A stretch of DNA of 32,686 nt from Shewanella abyssi (GTDB taxonomy: Bacteria > Pseudomonadota > Gammaproteobacteria > Enterobacterales > Shewanellaceae), in NCBI RefSeq assembly GCF_023284025.1, contig NZ_JAKIKR010000053.1, forward strand, positions 1 to 32,686, read 5' to 3'. Both the position numbers and the translations under genes were made by a program. The notes under the pieces were generated by a model that saw nothing but the letters and a program-made list of their open reading frames with translations, had not been told where the DNA came from and searched no databases. Positions within the stretch are counted from its first letter, which is position 1; every line of letters begins with the position of its first letter. Shown piece after piece: positions 1 to 7,852 of this stretch.

Positions 1-1268
1 CCGCTTGGTTTAATCATGCACAACAGTTTAACCAATCCTTTGGTTACGACGCACTGGGTCAAATTACCAGTATCGACAATAGTGATGGTTGGCAAGATAT
101 TAGCTATGACGCTATCGGCAATCGCTTAAGCCTCACCACACAAGCCGATACCGACTGGTACCGCAGTGCATTTGATTCAAATCGCTTATTGGCTACCACA
201 GGTGAGCAGCAACGTCAGTTTGATTATGATGCCAATGGTAATATTGTTAGCGAGCAAACGGCAGAGGGAACCGTTAGCTATCAATACGGCCGCCTTAATA
301 GGATGTTAAGCCATAGCATTGATGGCCAAACGACTCACTATAGCTATAACGCCAAAGGCCAGCGCAGCGCCAAGCTATTAGCTGATGGCAGCCGTATTCA
401 TTACCTGTATGACCAACAAGGACGGATGATTGCCGAAGCAAGCAACGGTAAGGTCCATCGTGAGTACATCTATCAAAATGGCCAACTACTGGCACTCGTC
501 AATTTAACGGATGCAGGCAATGAGGTGTACTACCTAAGTAATGACCATTTAGGTCGGCCGGAAGTGGCAACGGATAAGTATGGTGAAGTGGTATGGCAAG
601 CGAAAAACCTCGCCTTCGATCGCGAAGTGCTTATCGACAACATCGGCGGTCTAAACCTAGGATTGCCGGGTCAATATTACGATAGTGAGAAGGATAGCTG
701 GCAAAATGGCTTTAGGGATTACGATGCTAAAACCGCAAGGTATATGCAGAGTGACCCGATAGGTTTGGCGGGAGGTAACAATTTATACCGCTATGCACTG
801 AACTCGTCGTTGATCTGGTTTGATGAGACAGGTTTAGGGCCAAAAGATACTGGGGGTGATCCGAGTGAGCCGCCGAGAGATAGCTCTAGCTGCGGTTGCG
901 GGTCATCATCGACGGGTGGTGAAAATTGGAATCAATTTAGAACAAATGATGGCAAGATTGAGGTTTATAGGTTTGGTCGATGGAATGAAACTTATCAGGG
1001 AAATAACAACATTATCAAAGATTTTGCTTCTGGTGTTATTCTGACTAATATCGGTGGAGTACTATCACAATCTTTAGTAGGTGAAACCATTGTTTTTTCA
1101 TGGCCAGTTTTTCTCGGAAGCGCATTCGTAGGGAGTGTTTATACCGGTTACTCAGGAACTAGAGATTTTTATTCATGGCAAGCCGAAAATTATTCGGAAA
1201 GCGAAATCGAACAAATCAGAGCTTACAATCAGAGCTTACAAAAATGTTTAGGTGCCCGTGATGAATAA
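1..1268 (+). CDS. RHS/YD-repeat protein, 3' end only (partial), with variable C-terminal tail
   Basis: The reading frame is open from the first full codon (position 3), so the gene starts outside the window. The visible part has YD-type repeats (FGYDALGQ, ISYDAIGN, FDYDANGN, HYSYNAKGQ, YLYDQQGR), then the RHS-associated core (GLPGQYYDSE, FRDYDAKTARYMQSDPIGL, GGNNLYRYALN), ending near nt 840. RHS proteins form a shell around a C-terminal effector that is cleaved and delivered by contact-dependent or type VI routes. The last ~143 residues are unlike the core. They have a Ser/Gly/Cys linker (SSSCGCGSSS), then a polar stretch, then two glycine-rich hydrophobic segments (about nt 1024-1160), then a charged end. 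This is the position of the polymorphic toxin. I do not recognise the toxin fold; the hydrophobic pair suggests a membrane-acting effector. The tail is more AT-rich than the core, as is usual for swapped tips. Confidence 0.85.
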   Translation, partial: AWFNHAQQFNQSFGYDALGQITSIDNSDGWQDISYDAIGNRLSLTTQADTDWYRSAFDSNRLLATTGEQQRQFDYDANGNIVSEQTAEGTVSYQYGRLNRMLSHSIDGQTTHYSYNAKGQRSAKLLADGSRIHYLYDQQGRMIAEASNGKVHREYIYQNGQLLALVNLTDAGNEVYYLSNDHLGRPEVATDKYGEVVWQAKNLAFDREVLIDNIGGLNLGLPGQYYDSEKDSWQNGFRDYDAKTARYMQSDPIGLAGGNNLYRYALNSSLIWFDETGLGPKDTGGDPSEPPRDSSSCGCGSSSTGGENWNQFRTNDGKIEVYRFGRWNETYQGNNNIIKDFASGVILTNIGGVLSQSLVGETIVFSWPVFLGSAFVGSVYTGYSGTRDFYSWQAENYSESEIEQIRAYNQSLQKCLGARDE

Positions 1269-1521
1269 AGTAAAGTGGGAACATTTGAAATCAAAAGGTT
1301 TTACTTATTTTATGCTTTTATATGGATTGAGAATGGGATTTAGTTCCGCTTTTTTTGCGATTTCATTCAAAAATATCGGCTTACTCATTATTTACGATGA
1401 ACATGTCAGCCAGCTAGATATTTTTTATGATGTGCATACAATTGGGCTATGGTTCTTTCTTTTGGGGTTTCCTAGTGCATATTTAACATGGAAGGGGTAT
1501 ATGAAAAAATTTGCTAATTAA
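1261..1521 (+). CDS. Small membrane protein, candidate immunity protein for the RHS tail
   Basis: An 86-residue protein starting at ATG 1261, eight bases before the end of the RHS gene, so the two overlap and are probably translationally coupled. AGGTG at 1250-1254 lies six bases upstream of this ATG, which favours it over the in-frame GTG at 1252. Two hydrophobic segments are visible (YFMLLYGLRMGFSSAFFAI and TIGLWFFLLGFPSAYLTW), with a short polar stretch between and a basic end. I do not recognise a family. Its location directly after a polymorphic RHS tail is the usual place for the cognate immunity gene, and membrane immunity proteins commonly guard against membrane-acting toxins. That role is inference. 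Confidence 0.6.
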   Translation: MNKVKWEHLKSKGFTYFMLLYGLRMGFSSAFFAISFKNIGLLIIYDEHVSQLDIFYDVHTIGLWFFLLGFPSAYLTWKGYMKKFAN

Positions 1522-1595
1522 TTGGTAATTTATAATGATAAAGGGGTCGGAGTGAATTAGGGAGATTGAGATACTTTTTCTCATCTGAGTCACTC

Positions 1596-1619
1596 GCGCT
1601 AGAGTAAATACTCTAGCGC
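1596..1619. repeat. Perfect inverted repeat, 11-bp arms
   Basis: GCGCTAGAGTA (1596-1606) and TACTCTAGCGC (1609-1619) are exact reverse complements around a two-base centre. There is no T-run on the right side (ATTTCTGTCC follows), so it is not a standard intrinsic terminator on the plus strand. It begins about 75 bases after the putative immunity gene and could stabilise or end that transcript, or be a recombination or repeat element end. Confidence 0.6.
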
Positions 1620-1986
1620 ATTTCTGTCCAGAAGCGTGTCAGACGCTACCTTGAACTTGCTGGCAGAGCATGTGCTGTGGGGCGTGCAAGCTTCTAAATC
1701 ACGGATGATTTAGCAGAGCCTACATGGACGTACTTGTGGCGTCTTGCTAAGACACAGGGCGCATGCTCTGCAATTTCAATATGGCCTGATAATTTCAGAC
1801 TTAAAGGCACTAGATACCGGCCCAGAAGCTTCACTCGGCAATTGCTCCCTGCATTGCTCTACCTCCTGAATCTGACCTACACGGACGTAGGAAATGCCAT
1901 TGTTGTTGGAACTATCAACGGCCATTCAGTCGCGGGATGACGGATCTGGCTCAGATGTTAGACGTAAACTAGCTCATTTCTGTCCA
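1619..1986. repeat. 12-bp direct repeats flanking a ~344-bp segment
   Basis: CATTTCTGTCCA occurs at 1619-1630 and again at 1975-1986. The similarity extends weakly beyond (CCAGAAGCG versus CCAAAATCG). The segment between holds the paired CCTACAYGGACGTA motifs. No transposase is present, so this may be a degenerate repeat family rather than a target-site duplication. Confidence 0.4.
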
Positions 1987-2212
1987 AAATCGAGTTACGT
2001 CAGCAGTAAAGATATTTGTGAACGCCAAGGGAGTGAAGATTCTAAATTTTCAGTAATCCTCTGAGCAGCACAGTGTACTTTTTAGTGGTTACTAAAGATG
2101 ATCATGATGAATTCCCAATCTGAAACGAGCGTCTTCAGGTTGGGTAGGTATATACTGGTCTGAATATTTGCTCTATTAATAGTTGGCAAAATCCTTTAGG
2201 TTAAGGATAAAT

Positions 2213-2242
2213 TAACTATAACTATAACTATAACTATAACTA
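2213..2242 (+). repeat. Hexamer microsatellite (TAACTA)x5
   Basis: Five exact, uninterrupted copies of TAACTA end immediately before the AGAGAG ribosome-binding site of the DUF962 gene at 2256. Unit changes would alter leader or promoter spacing by six bases and leave the reading frame untouched. Confidence 0.8.
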
Positions 2243-2255
2243 GAGAGACACTCCG

Positions 2256-2801
2256 ATGAAATCCGCCGTAGAGCAGCTATCGACTTATAAAAGTGTGCAC
2301 TTAAATCCCAGTAACATAAAGACCCATTTTTTCGGTGTGCCACTGATTATTTGGTCGGCCTTTGTTGGTTTTAATCTTATCCCAATCAATTTTGCTGTGT
2401 TTGATAATCCAGTGATTAGCTTTAATGTCGCGACTATTTTTGCTGTTTTTGTATTAGCATATTATTTTATGTTGCATGCAAAGCTCGCGATCGGTTTGAC
2501 CCTATTCATTATTCCGGTGCTATACACCTCTAGCATCGTTGCCCAATATAATGGCGCCGGATACCTCGCTATAGCAACCTTCGTCATAGGGTGGGTCATT
2601 CAATTTATTGGTCACAAATATGAGAAGGCAAAGCCCGCTTTTGTTGACGATCTGAATCAGCTGCTTATTGGGCCATTCTTTTTGATGGCTGAAGTGTATT
2701 TTAAGTTGGGTTTAGAAAAAGAGTTATTAGCAGAAATTACCCCCCTTGCACGAGATAAGCGCAGAGCGATTGAAGCGGCGAAAAAAGCCAAGGCGACTTA
2801 A
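2256..2801 (+). CDS. Mpo1-like (DUF962) integral membrane protein
   Basis: A 181-residue protein with about four hydrophobic segments. It matches the DUF962/Mpo1 pattern: an N-terminal YKSVHLNPSNIKTHFFGVPL stretch, then, near residues 116-145, QFIGHKYEKAKPAFVDDL followed by LLIGPFFLMAEVYF. Histidines at 15, 24, 74 and 120 fit the conserved His set of this family. Yeast Mpo1 is an iron-dependent dioxygenase acting in alpha-oxidation of 2-hydroxy fatty acids at the ER; the role of bacterial members is not established. The start at ATG 2256 is supported by AGAGAG eight bases upstream. The gene stands alone, between a hexamer repeat array and a bidirectional terminator. Confidence 0.8.
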   Translation: MKSAVEQLSTYKSVHLNPSNIKTHFFGVPLIIWSAFVGFNLIPINFAVFDNPVISFNVATIFAVFVLAYYFMLHAKLAIGLTLFIIPVLYTSSIVAQYNGAGYLAIATFVIGWVIQFIGHKYEKAKPAFVDDLNQLLIGPFFLMAEVYFKLGLEKELLAEITPLARDKRRAIEAAKKAKAT

Positions 2802-2812
2802 GACGCTGCAAC

Positions 2813-2844
2813 AAAAAACGCTAATCGTTTGATTAGCGTTTTTT
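2813..2844. terminator. Bidirectional intrinsic terminator
   Basis: AAAAAACGCTAATC (2813-2826) and GATTAGCGTTTTTT (2831-2844) pair exactly around a GTTT loop, with A- and T-runs on both sides. It serves the DUF962 gene on plus and the corB-like gene on minus. Confidence 0.92.
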
Positions 2845-2848
2845 AGCA

Positions 2849-4126
2849 TTACTTTATTTTGGGTTGCTCATAATGCTTAGGCAGCACTCGCACGGTTTTA
2901 ACCATATTATCACCGAGTTCAATGACTTCAATTGGGTAACCTGCGATACGCATGCTGGTTTTGATTGTTGGGATCTCTTCCAAATGCTCTAATATCAAAC
3001 CATTGAGCGTTTTAGGGCCATCAATTGGAAAGTGCCATTCCATCTCTTTGTTCAATTCACGAATGTTAATCGTGGCTTCAATAAGAAAGCTGCCATCTTG
3101 TTGCTCGCTAATGTCTTCACTCGGAGTGGTCACCATTGAGGTGGTGTAATCACCGACAATCTCTTCCAGAATATCCTCTAGTGTGACCAATCCTTGAATG
3201 TCGCCATATTCATCAACGACTAGACCAATACGCTCTTTGTTTTGCTGAAAGTTACTCAGTTGTACGTTCAGTGGGGTGCCCTCTGGAATAAAGTACAACT
3301 CTTTAACCGCGCGCAGTAACGAGGATTTGCTGAACTGCCCTTTAGACTGCAGCCGTAGTGCATCGCGTAGATGGACAAAGCCTACTGCGTCATCAACGGT
3401 GTCGCGATAGAGTAGAACCCGTGTATGTGGGCTCTGAATAACTTGTTTATTAATGCTCTTAAACTCGTCATTGATGTTGATAGCATATAGGTCTGAACGT
3501 GGCACCATCACATCTTCGACTGTCACCTTTTCTAAATCCATGATCGACAGTAGCATCTCTTGATGTCGTCTTGGGATTAATGCACCCGCTTCGTGCACGA
3601 CTGTTCGAAGCTCCTCTTGGCTTAAAGCATCAGAGGTTTTTGTCGAACTTATCCCAACGAGTCTAAGTACACCGGAGGTAATGAAATTGACAGCTTTTAC
3701 GAATGGAGAAAGTACGATGAGTAAAAAACGTAATATATAGCTCGATGGAAAAGCGATACGTTCTGGGTGCAATGCGGCAAATGTTTTAGGCGTCACTTCG
3801 GCAAAAACCAATACGACTAGTGTCAGTACACCGGTGGAGATAGCAATACCCACATCACCAAATAGGCGTAATCCAATAATAGTCGCAATTGACGAGGCAA
3901 GGATATTGACCAGATTGTTGCCAATGAGGATGAGCCCAATCAATCTATCGGGCCGTTCCAGCAGCTTAGTGGCTCGAATCGCACCTTTATGCCCGCTCGA
4001 TGCCAGATGGCGTAGACGATAGCGGTTTAAGGTCATCATTGCTGTTTCAGATCCTGAGAAATAGGCTGAAAGTAAAATCAAGACGGCTAAAACAGACAAT
4101 AGTAGGCCGGTGGATATTTCGTCCAA
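2849..4126 (-). CDS. corB: CorB/YfjD-like CNNM-CBS transporter family protein
   Basis: A 425-residue inner-membrane protein of the CNNM/CorB family, linked to magnesium or cobalt handling. The order is: N-terminal DUF21/CNNM membrane domain (about residues 8-190, with the family signature YFSGSETAMMTLNRYRLRHL), a CBS pair (about 205-330, including VEDVMVPRSDLYAI and GLVVDEYGDIQGLVTLEDILEEIVGD), and a C-terminal CorC/HlyC domain (about 345-420). Length matches E. coli YfjD. The start is TTG at 4126: GGAG lies nine bases upstream, and the N-terminus (MDEISTGLLL) matches the family start (recalled as MEHISTTTLI). No ATG gives a comparable protein. It follows ypjD in the same direction, as in enterobacteria. 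Confidence 0.92.
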   Translation of the reverse strand: MDEISTGLLLSVLAVLILLSAYFSGSETAMMTLNRYRLRHLASSGHKGAIRATKLLERPDRLIGLILIGNNLVNILASSIATIIGLRLFGDVGIAISTGVLTLVVLVFAEVTPKTFAALHPERIAFPSSYILRFLLIVLSPFVKAVNFITSGVLRLVGISSTKTSDALSQEELRTVVHEAGALIPRRHQEMLLSIMDLEKVTVEDVMVPRSDLYAININDEFKSINKQVIQSPHTRVLLYRDTVDDAVGFVHLRDALRLQSKGQFSKSSLLRAVKELYFIPEGTPLNVQLSNFQQNKERIGLVVDEYGDIQGLVTLEDILEEIVGDYTTSMVTTPSEDISEQQDGSFLIEATINIRELNKEMEWHFPIDGPKTLNGLILEHLEEIPTIKTSMRIAGYPIEVIELGDNMVKTVRVLPKHYEQPKIK

Positions 4127-4196
4127 AAGATGGAGCTCCGCTGTGGATTAATTAAAACTGTAAAAAATAGTAATTACAGATATTTCGAAAGCATGT

Positions 4197-4234
4197 CAAG
4201 TTTGGCTCAATGCTTAGCTGATTGAGCCCCTTGA
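4197..4234. other. Hairpin in the ypjD-corB gap
   Basis: GGCTCAAT (4204-4211) pairs with ATTGAGCC (4221-4228), with outer CAAG/CTTG pairing. There is no T-run on the minus strand, so it is more likely an RNA-stability or partial termination element than a full terminator. Confidence 0.4.
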
Positions 4235-4246
4235 CGAAGATTAGAT

Positions 4247-5035
4247 TTAGCTGAGGATCAACTCTTTAACAATGCGGGCACCAAAGTAGGCGAGCGACAG
4301 TAGCACTCCGCCTGTCAAGGTATAAGCAACCGCGGTCCTAATCTTACAACCCACCCAATATTGTTGGGCCAACATCGCTATGTAGACGCACCAAGCGAGG
4401 ATGGACAAAACGGCTTTGTGGCCTTTGCCCTCTTCAAACATATCGTCGAGGAAGATAAAGCCGGTAGCGAGCGCTAAGCTTAATAAAACCACTCCGACAA
4501 TAACAAGATGATAAAGCTGCTTTTCGACTGTCATCAGCGGTGGCATGTGCGATGCCATGATGAGTTTTTTATTCTTGAGTCGATTCTTAATAATGGCTAA
4601 CTGGATGGCGTAGAGTGCGGCGATCATTAATGCACTGTAGGCCATTAATGACAGAACGACATGCACTAGTACATCAGGGTGGACCTCAAAATGGATAATG
4701 TATTCTGGTGGCACTAGCCATAAAAGCGCAACTGAGATTACCGAGCAGGCATAAACCACAGGTACAACGACGATGACTTTAAGACGGAACAGTAAGATGG
4801 TGAAGCTGAAGGCGATGATCCAATTCACCATTGAGATGACATTGGTCAGGCTAAAGTTCTGTCCGTCTCCGGTAAAGGTCGCTTGTGACAGTGCCGCAGC
4901 GTGTAAAACAACACCAATGGCTGCTATTCCTGCAACTAATTTTCGGTTTGGTCCGTCTGCGTGAAAAAGACGAGTCGCGACGAGAACCAAAGCAATACTG
5001 TAAAAAAACATGGCTGACGCTGAAAAAATAACCAT
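4247..5035 (-). CDS. ypjD: YpjD, CcsA-superfamily inner-membrane protein
   Basis: A 262-residue polytopic protein with about eight hydrophobic segments. It matches the YpjD branch of the cytochrome c assembly (CcsA/CcmC) superfamily. The C-terminal part (GHKAVLSILAWCVYIAM, then TLTGGVLLSLAYFGARIVKE) is typical of YpjD. The tryptophan-rich WWD heme-handling motif of true CcmC/CcsA proteins is not visible, so a direct role in heme export should not be assumed. It starts at ATG 5035 and is divergent from ffh, the conserved arrangement in gammaproteobacteria. Its exact function is unsettled; it has been grouped with divalent-cation homeostasis by association with corB. Confidence 0.88.
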   Translation of the reverse strand: MVIFSASAMFFYSIALVLVATRLFHADGPNRKLVAGIAAIGVVLHAAALSQATFTGDGQNFSLTNVISMVNWIIAFSFTILLFRLKVIVVVPVVYACSVISVALLWLVPPEYIIHFEVHPDVLVHVVLSLMAYSALMIAALYAIQLAIIKNRLKNKKLIMASHMPPLMTVEKQLYHLVIVGVVLLSLALATGFIFLDDMFEEGKGHKAVLSILAWCVYIAMLAQQYWVGCKIRTAVAYTLTGGVLLSLAYFGARIVKELILS

Positions 5036-5442
5036 TGAGTATTAACCTATTGTTTTGTGAACTTATTGTTCTATTGACTTGTTGGCTGAGCCAAAAAGTC
5101 AAAGCTGACTAAACGACACTTATATTAACTTGATTCACACATAAGTTGAATGACTGAATCACAAATCGTAATGCACTAGGTTTCCATTCTAAACTGAATC
5201 GAGTTTAATCACGGAAATAGCGTACAACGCTTGGCATTAGAATAACATGAGCTCGGGTTATTTGGGCAGTGACATTGGTTGCAAAATTCAGTGGATTCTA
5301 TGTCTTAGGTCCGTTTTTTTGCAAAATGTTCCCTTTAGAAGCAAATGTAAGCCAAGTTACTTGGTTCATTGAGTAGCATAATATCTGGGCATCGCTATAA
5401 TACGGCCCATCAATATCAATTTTAAACGGTAAGAACTGGATA
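5036..5442. other. Divergent intergenic region ypjD/ffh
   Basis: About 400 bases without a gene. It should hold the ypjD promoter (minus) and the ffh promoter (plus). A weak inverted repeat (AATAAC ... GTTATT, about 5240-5262) is visible. No recognised operator was seen. Confidence 0.5.
5396..5401 (+). promoter_or_regulatory. Candidate -10 element for ffh
   Basis: A perfect TATAAT at 5396-5401, about 40 bases before the ffh ATG. The -35 position (GTAGCA at 5373-5378) is poor, so this is a moderate call. Confidence 0.45.
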
Positions 5443-6816
5443 ATGTTTGAGAACTTAACTGACAGACTGTCACGTACGCTGAAAAATATCAGCGGCCGTG
5501 GTCGCTTAACGGAAGAGAACGTTAAGGAAACCTTGCGCGAAGTTCGCATGGCACTACTTGAGGCCGACGTTGCCTTACCAGTTGTACGTGACTTTGTTAA
5601 CAGCGTAAAAGAACGCGCTGTCGGCCAAGAGGTAACGAAAAGCCTAAGTCCCGGCCAGGCATTTATTAAGATTGTTCAAAGCGAGCTAGAAAATGCGATG
5701 GGCGAAGCTAATGAAGCTTTGGACCTATCAGCTCAGCCTCCAGCAGTCATTATGATGGCCGGCCTGCAAGGTGCGGGTAAAACCACCAGTGTTGCCAAAC
5801 TTGCAAAGTTCTTACGCGAGCGCGAAAAGAAATCTGTGCTAGTGGTGAGTGCTGACGTATATCGCCCTGCCGCAATCAAGCAGCTAGAAACGTTAGCAGC
5901 AGAAGTGGAAGTCGAGTTCTTCCCATCAGATGTCAGCCAAAAACCGGTTGATATTGCCAAAGCGGCCATAGCGCACGCCAAGCTTAAGTTCATTGATGTG
6001 GTTATTGTCGATACTGCAGGTCGTTTGCATGTTGACGAAGCCATGATGGATGAGATTAAAGAGCTGCACGCTACTGTTAATCCGGTCGAGACCCTGTTTG
6101 TGGTTGATGCCATGACCGGTCAAGACGCGGCAACCACTGCCAAAGCCTTTAATGAGGCATTGCCTCTTACGGGTATCGTTCTAACTAAGGTTGATGGTGA
6201 TGCTCGCGGCGGTGCGGCATTGTCTATTCGTCATATTACCGGTAAGCCGATTAAATTCTTGGGTGTCGGTGAAAAAACCGACGCACTTGAAGCTTTCCAT
6301 CCGGACCGAATTGCTTCACGTATTCTCGGTATGGGCGATGTCTTGTCGCTTATCGAAGAGGTAGAGCGCGGCGTCGATAAAGAAAAGGCGATGAAGCTTG
6401 CTGCGAAAGTGAAGAAAGGCGGTAGCTTTGATTTAGAAGACTTCCGCGAACAGCTGCAGCAGATGAAGAACATGGGCGGCATGATGAACATGATAGAGAA
6501 GCTTCCAGGCGTGGGTCAGTTACCCCCTGAAGCACTTGCTCAAGTTCAAGATGGTAAAATGACCGGGCAGATGGAAGCGATTATTAATTCAATGACGGCA
6601 GGTGAGCGTCAGCGACCTGATATTATTAAGGGTTCACGCAAGCGCCGCATCGCAATGGGGTCGGGTACACAAATTCAAGACGTAAACCGTTTACTTAAAC
6701 AGTTTACCCAAATGCAGAAGATGATGAAGAAGATGTCGGCCAAAGGCGGCATGAAAAAGATGATGCGTGGTATGAGTGGTATGTTACCACCAGGCATGAA
6801 AATGCCTGGACGCTAG
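5443..6816 (+). CDS. ffh: Signal recognition particle protein Ffh (SRP54)
   Basis: 457 residues, normal length. Ffh is the GTPase of the signal recognition particle. It binds 4.5S RNA and signal sequences of nascent inner-membrane proteins and docks with FtsY. An N domain occupies about residues 1-90. The G domain shows GLQGAGKT (107-114), DTAGR (190-194) and TKVD (248-251) followed by GDARGGAAL. The methionine-rich M domain occupies about 330-457, ending in MQKMMKKM, MKKMMRGMSGML and PGMKMPGR. The helix-loop-helix RNA-binding segment contains INSMTAGER and GSRKRRIAMGSG. Start ATG 5443 is the family start (MFENLTDRLS). It is transcribed alone toward rpsP, with its own terminator hairpin. Confidence 0.98.
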   Translation: MFENLTDRLSRTLKNISGRGRLTEENVKETLREVRMALLEADVALPVVRDFVNSVKERAVGQEVTKSLSPGQAFIKIVQSELENAMGEANEALDLSAQPPAVIMMAGLQGAGKTTSVAKLAKFLREREKKSVLVVSADVYRPAAIKQLETLAAEVEVEFFPSDVSQKPVDIAKAAIAHAKLKFIDVVIVDTAGRLHVDEAMMDEIKELHATVNPVETLFVVDAMTGQDAATTAKAFNEALPLTGIVLTKVDGDARGGAALSIRHITGKPIKFLGVGEKTDALEAFHPDRIASRILGMGDVLSLIEEVERGVDKEKAMKLAAKVKKGGSFDLEDFREQLQQMKNMGGMMNMIEKLPGVGQLPPEALAQVQDGKMTGQMEAIINSMTAGERQRPDIIKGSRKRRIAMGSGTQIQDVNRLLKQFTQMQKMMKKMSAKGGMKKMMRGMSGMLPPGMKMPGR

Positions 6817-6843
6817 TCTATTATTAATTATTCGGTACATAAT

Positions 6844-6888
6844 TTTACAGGCTAGGATGAGTTTTCGTTCTAGCCTGTAAATCGTTTT
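6844..6888 (+). terminator. Intrinsic terminator of ffh
   Basis: A 12-bp stem (TTTACAGGCTAG 6844-6855 with CTAGCCTGTAAA 6870-6881). The loop can pair further, and TTTTT follows at 6884-6888. Confidence 0.8.
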
Positions 6889-6920
6889 TGGCGTAATAAA
6901 CGTCGATTACGGTTGCATTC

Positions 6921-6994
6921 GCTGGTCAGTCAGGTAATATCTGCCAGCTTTCTATCTGGGGCTCTCCGCGAACACGGAGTTTCAGTTTTTATTT
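6921..6994 (+). promoter_or_regulatory. Structured rpsP leader with terminator-like hairpin
   Basis: Two hairpins lie in the leader of rpsP. The first joins GCTGGTCAG to CTGCCAGC (6921-6948). The second is CTCCG (6964-6968) with CGGAG (6975-6979) around CGAACA, followed by a T-rich run (TTTCAGTTTTTATTTTT). The second looks like a short intrinsic terminator upstream of the gene, which would be consistent with attenuation of the ribosomal protein operon. Not proven. Confidence 0.4.
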
Positions 6995-7034
6995 TTGCTT
7001 GATAAAAAGCAAATCATTAGAGGATACAAAACGC

Positions 7035-7286
7035 ATGGTTACCATTCGTTTAGCTCGTGGCGGCGCAAAAAAGCGTCCATTTTATAACATCGTTGTTGCT
7101 GACAGCCGTAACGCCCGTGACGGTCGTTTCATTGAGCGTGTTGGCTTTTTTAACCCATTAGCTCGTGGCCAAGAAGAAGCTTTACGCTTAGATCTTGACC
7201 GCGTTGAGCATTGGGTTGCTAACGGTGCTGCTACATCTGATCGTGTAGCAAAATTGATCAAAGACGCTCGTAAAGCAGCTGCTTAA
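7035..7286 (+). CDS. rpsP: 30S ribosomal protein S16
   Basis: 83 residues starting MVTIRLARGGAKKRPFYN, the standard S16 N-terminus, so ATG 7035 is used instead of the in-frame ATG 36 bases upstream. AGAGGA (7018-7023) is the ribosome-binding site. S16 is a primary binder of the 16S rRNA 5' domain and is needed for 30S assembly. It is the first gene of the rpsP-rimM-trmD-rplS operon. Confidence 0.98.
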   Translation: MVTIRLARGGAKKRPFYNIVVADSRNARDGRFIERVGFFNPLARGQEEALRLDLDRVEHWVANGAATSDRVAKLIKDARKAAA

Positions 7287-7306
7287 TAGCGTTAAGGTAT
7301 AGATTG

Positions 7307-7837
7307 ATGAGCAGTAAACAAGAACCCGTCGTACTTGGTAAATTAGGTTCAAGTCATGGCATTAAAGGTTGGTTGAAGATCACTACCTATACCGATTCTG
7401 TTGAAGGTATTTTTGATTATTCTCCTTGGTTGTTAAAAGAGCAAGGTGAATGGCGTGAGGTTAAAGTCCTCCAGTGGCGCATGCAAGGTAAAGCCGTAGT
7501 TGCTTGTCTTGAAGGCGTAGAAACACGGGATCAGGCTCAGGCTCTTACAAATTGTGAGATAGCCGTAACTGCGGAGCAGATGAACGTTTTACCAGAAGAT
7601 GAATTCTACTGGCGAGACCTTATCGGATGTGAAGTGGTTAATACCAAAGGTTATAACATGGGTAACGTGCAGGAGATCGTGGAAACAGGATCAAATGACG
7701 TACTTCTTGTTAAAGCTAACGCAAAAGATGGCTTTGGCAAAGCGGAACGAATGATCCCCTTTGTCACCGAACAGTTCATCATTAAGGTGGATTTGACGGC
7801 AAAACAGATTTTAGTGGATTGGGATCCGGACTTTTAA
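7307..7837 (+). CDS. rimM: Ribosome maturation factor RimM
   Basis: 176 residues. RimM binds S19 and helps mature the 3' head domain of the 30S subunit. The N-terminal RimM domain (EPVVLGKLGSSHGIKGWLKI ... EDEFYWRDLIG) is followed by a PRC-barrel (about 97-175, with VVNTKGYNMGNVQEIVETGSNDVL and RMIPFV). ATG 7307 is preferred over the adjacent TTG at 7304 because AAGGT (7294-7298) sits eight bases before it. It lies 20 bases after rpsP and 15 bases before trmD. Confidence 0.96.
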   Translation: MSSKQEPVVLGKLGSSHGIKGWLKITTYTDSVEGIFDYSPWLLKEQGEWREVKVLQWRMQGKAVVACLEGVETRDQAQALTNCEIAVTAEQMNVLPEDEFYWRDLIGCEVVNTKGYNMGNVQEIVETGSNDVLLVKANAKDGFGKAERMIPFVTEQFIIKVDLTAKQILVDWDPDF

Positions 7838-7852
7838 GTCGAGGTACAGCAG

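Larger units (their letters stand above)
1522..2212. other. Non-coding patchwork downstream of the RHS module
   Basis: About 690 bases with no convincing gene. It contains a perfect hairpin (1596-1619) and two copies of CATTTCTGTCCA (1619-1630, 1975-1986). It also has two related 14-mers, CCTACATGGACGTA (1719-1732) and CCTACACGGACGTA (1876-1889). The base composition and broken frames suggest degenerate repeat elements or remnants of exchanged RHS tips. The 68-codon open frame at 1734-1940 has no recognisable protein character. Confidence 0.5.

Noticed and set aside
1734..1940. 68-codon open frame in the RHS-downstream patchwork
   Set aside because: No ribosome-binding site, odd composition and overlap with repeat motifs; it does not look like a protein.
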